Source of the DNA: a virus
Strand: one strand, 5' to 3'
IMG/VR virus record: IMGVR_UViG_3300035698_012721
Span: 1-24,485 of that record
DNA: 24,485 nt
In this document: positions 22,995 to 24,485 of the stretch, in pieces
Layout of the letters: every line of letters starts with the position of its first letter
How positions within the stretch are numbered: the first letter of the stretch is position 1
The notes under the pieces: model-generated
Databases searched by the model: none
Told to the model about the DNA's origin: nothing
Seen by the model: the letters and a program-made list of their open reading frames with translations, nothing else
Position numbers and translations under genes: made by a program

Positions 22995-24335
22995 TTATAC
23001 AGTATATAACCCAAAAGTTATATCTATCCACGTGAGTGTATACACAGGCTTAAATTCAAAATGTATCACTGCTTTTCTTCCATCCGCACTATCTTGTGCT
23101 ACTCTAATATTTCTACTCTCTACAAATACACTATCGTCTATTTTTTGTTCACAAAAACTCTTCACTGCAGCAACAAGTAAAGCATTTGTATTTGCTGTAA
23201 CATATTTTGAACCTATATAAGAATCAAGTAAAGTTCTAATATCTTTCTTAACTTGATTCTTAATAGAAACAACTTGTAACTCAATTTTATTTACATTAGC
23301 TGTATTTGTAGTTACTGCATGTCGAATCCTAAGTACACCACCTTTACTACCAACAACAGTTATTCCATTAGAAGCAAGATCATTCATTTCAGATTCTTTA
23401 TAAGGTGAAGTCTGAAGACTATCAATACCAGTTAATATTTTTCTTGTAAGAGGTTCAGCTTCATCATAGTTAGGATTAGCCATAATCCCCGCAAGGGCAG
23501 CACCTAAATATTGACCTGATACCTCTGTAGAAGCTTCTGTTTCCAATGTACTATCTTTTAAAGTTATCTTACAAACTGCAGGTGCCATTACAGTCACAAG
23601 TTCATTATTAAATGCAGCAGCTCTAACTTTTAAATTAGCTACAGAACTTGTCAAAGCTAATCCAGAAGTTAAAAATATTCTTTCTTTCTTCATCGTTTCA
23701 GAACTCATCTTATTTACATGAGAAAGAATATAAGCTTGCATTGTAGTAGATGTCATTCCTGGAGCAGATAATATATCTAAATCTTCTGCTTCTAATTTAT
23801 CAATTGCATTCTGCTGTTCTGTAACAGTACTATTAACTTGCTGTACACAAAGTACTTGAGAAGCTCCATTCTGAAAAGCAAGTTTAGCTGCAAGAGTAAT
23901 TTCACTTATAAAGCCATTATCTAATTCAGATCCATAAGCAGATCTTACATCATCAATAATGTAATACAAAGTAGGTGCATAATAAGTAGTACTCTTATCT
24001 CTCTTATAAGTAACATAATAAATAACTCCTACTGTAGGTTCTGATCCACCAGGAGACCAATCAATAGTTTCACCAGTAACAACATAATCAGTACCCAAAA
24101 CATAATCATAAAGTCCAGGAAGACTTCCTACACCTATAACAACACCAAGATCCCCAGTATCCAACCCAAGAGAATCTACTCCAGCTGCAACGCCTTTAGT
24201 AATCTCTACATTAGCAACTTGATAATTAGAGCTTCCTTTACCTGCAATACCCACAACTCTAGCAGAACCTAACAAAGCTACAGGTTGAGGCAATGCAACT
24301 TCTTTTACATATGCTCCTGGACCTTTATAAGTCAT
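22995..24335 (-). CDS. Tail sheath protein
   Basis: Contractile sheath subunit that polymerises around the tail tube and shortens to drive it through the host envelope. The N-terminus, TYKGPGAYVKEVALPQP followed by a GSARVVGIAGKG stretch, is typical of myovirus sheath proteins. So are the conserved C-terminal part, with a run of DSVFVESRNIRVAQDS, and the late beta strands ending in TWIDITFGLYTV. Length is about 446 residues, normal for compact sheath proteins. There are two in-frame ATGs. The upstream one (24341) directly abuts the GGAGG, whereas the one at 24335 has six bases of spacing, so 24335 is chosen. The tube gene follows after 20 bases, the usual sheath-tube order. Sheath identity is secure; subfamily was not determined. 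Confidence 0.9.
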   Translation of the reverse strand: MTYKGPGAYVKEVALPQPVALLGSARVVGIAGKGSSNYQVANVEITKGVAAGVDSLGLDTGDLGVVIGVGSLPGLYDYVLGTDYVVTGETIDWSPGGSEPTVGVIYYVTYKRDKSTTYYAPTLYYIIDDVRSAYGSELDNGFISEITLAAKLAFQNGASQVLCVQQVNSTVTEQQNAIDKLEAEDLDILSAPGMTSTTMQAYILSHVNKMSSETMKKERIFLTSGLALTSSVANLKVRAAAFNNELVTVMAPAVCKITLKDSTLETEASTEVSGQYLGAALAGIMANPNYDEAEPLTRKILTGIDSLQTSPYKESEMNDLASNGITVVGSKGGVLRIRHAVTTNTANVNKIELQVVSIKNQVKKDIRTLLDSYIGSKYVTANTNALLVAAVKSFCEQKIDDSVFVESRNIRVAQDSADGRKAVIHFEFKPVYTLTWIDITFGLYTV

Positions 24336-24452
24336 TTTCATCCTCCATTATAAAAAAACTGTTTATTAATACTCTTACAAATTTTTCCTATACATTCTAT
24401 ATACTATTAATAAAATTATAACCAAATTTAAACATATAATTATTTATAAATA
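24336..24452 (-). promoter_or_regulatory. AT-rich leader of the tail operon, possible promoter
   Basis: This is the longest intergenic stretch near the sheath and is almost purely A and T. On the minus strand it contains TATAAATA (24448 to 24441), matching the T4-type late promoter core, and further on TATAAT in the context GGTTATAAT. No good -35 hexamer is placed for the second motif. The first sits in the palindrome TATTTATAAATA, so it reads the same on both strands. No factor-independent terminator hairpin is visible. GGAGG lies six bases before the sheath ATG at 24335. A promoter here is plausible from position, but base composition alone could give these motifs. Confidence 0.3.
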
Positions 24453-24485
24453 TTAATCACCACCAAAAATAAATACTGGTGTTGC
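24453..24485 (-). CDS. C-terminal end of an upstream gene (partial)
   Basis: Read on the minus strand, the right edge is open for ten codons (ATPVFIFGGD) and ends at TAA. The stop lies 117 bases before the sheath start, a normal position for the gene before a tail sheath, often a head-completion or tail-terminator protein. Too little remains to assign a product, and ten open codons can occur by chance in AT-rich DNA. Confidence 0.35.
   Translation of the reverse strand, partial: ATPVFIFGGD

Overview
The window is one continuous late structural block of a contractile-tailed bacteriophage (myovirus morphology) or closely related prophage. The DNA is AT-rich. All convincing genes lie on the minus strand, with junctions of a few bases, ATGA or TAATG overlaps, and mostly strong AGGAGG-type ribosome binding sites. 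TAA, TAG and TGA all end genes and none is read through inside one, so the standard code applies. No host gene, tRNA, integrase or replication gene is present, so the host cannot be named. The strong Shine-Dalgarno sites and Sec-type signal peptides only say that it is bacterial.

In transcription order (right to left) the window starts with the last codons of an upstream gene and an AT-only leader. The tail module follows: sheath, tube, a tail assembly chaperone with a -1 frameshift extension, and tape measure. The baseplate module is next: a small hub-associated protein, the hub (gp27/gpD-like), the spike with an OB fold (gpV/gp45-like), a baseplate J-like wedge protein, a gp25/gpW-like protein and a gpI-like protein carrying an inserted LamG domain. 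J precedes gp25/W, the reverse of P2 and Mu.

The host-recognition module fills the left half. It holds a small unknown protein, then two very large beta-rich adhesins that each begin with an export signal. One carries repeated 'QDPDVDNTQW' modules. The other combines a beta-helix, two pairs of fibronectin III domains, a propeller-like region and a C-terminal LamG domain. A holin and an M15 endolysin follow, and then two tandem paralogous tail fibres that share an N-terminal attachment domain and a decapeptide-repeat stalk. The first fibre ends in an S74 intramolecular chaperone; the second runs off the window.

The points most worth following are a 67-bp tandem duplication just before the holin, which creates a five-codon decoy ORF with a perfect copy of the holin ribosome binding site; a second, well-supported internal start in the holin; the export signals on two adjacent virion-type adhesins; the LamG domain inserted in the gpI-like protein; and the clear A AAA AAA frameshift site in the chaperone gene.
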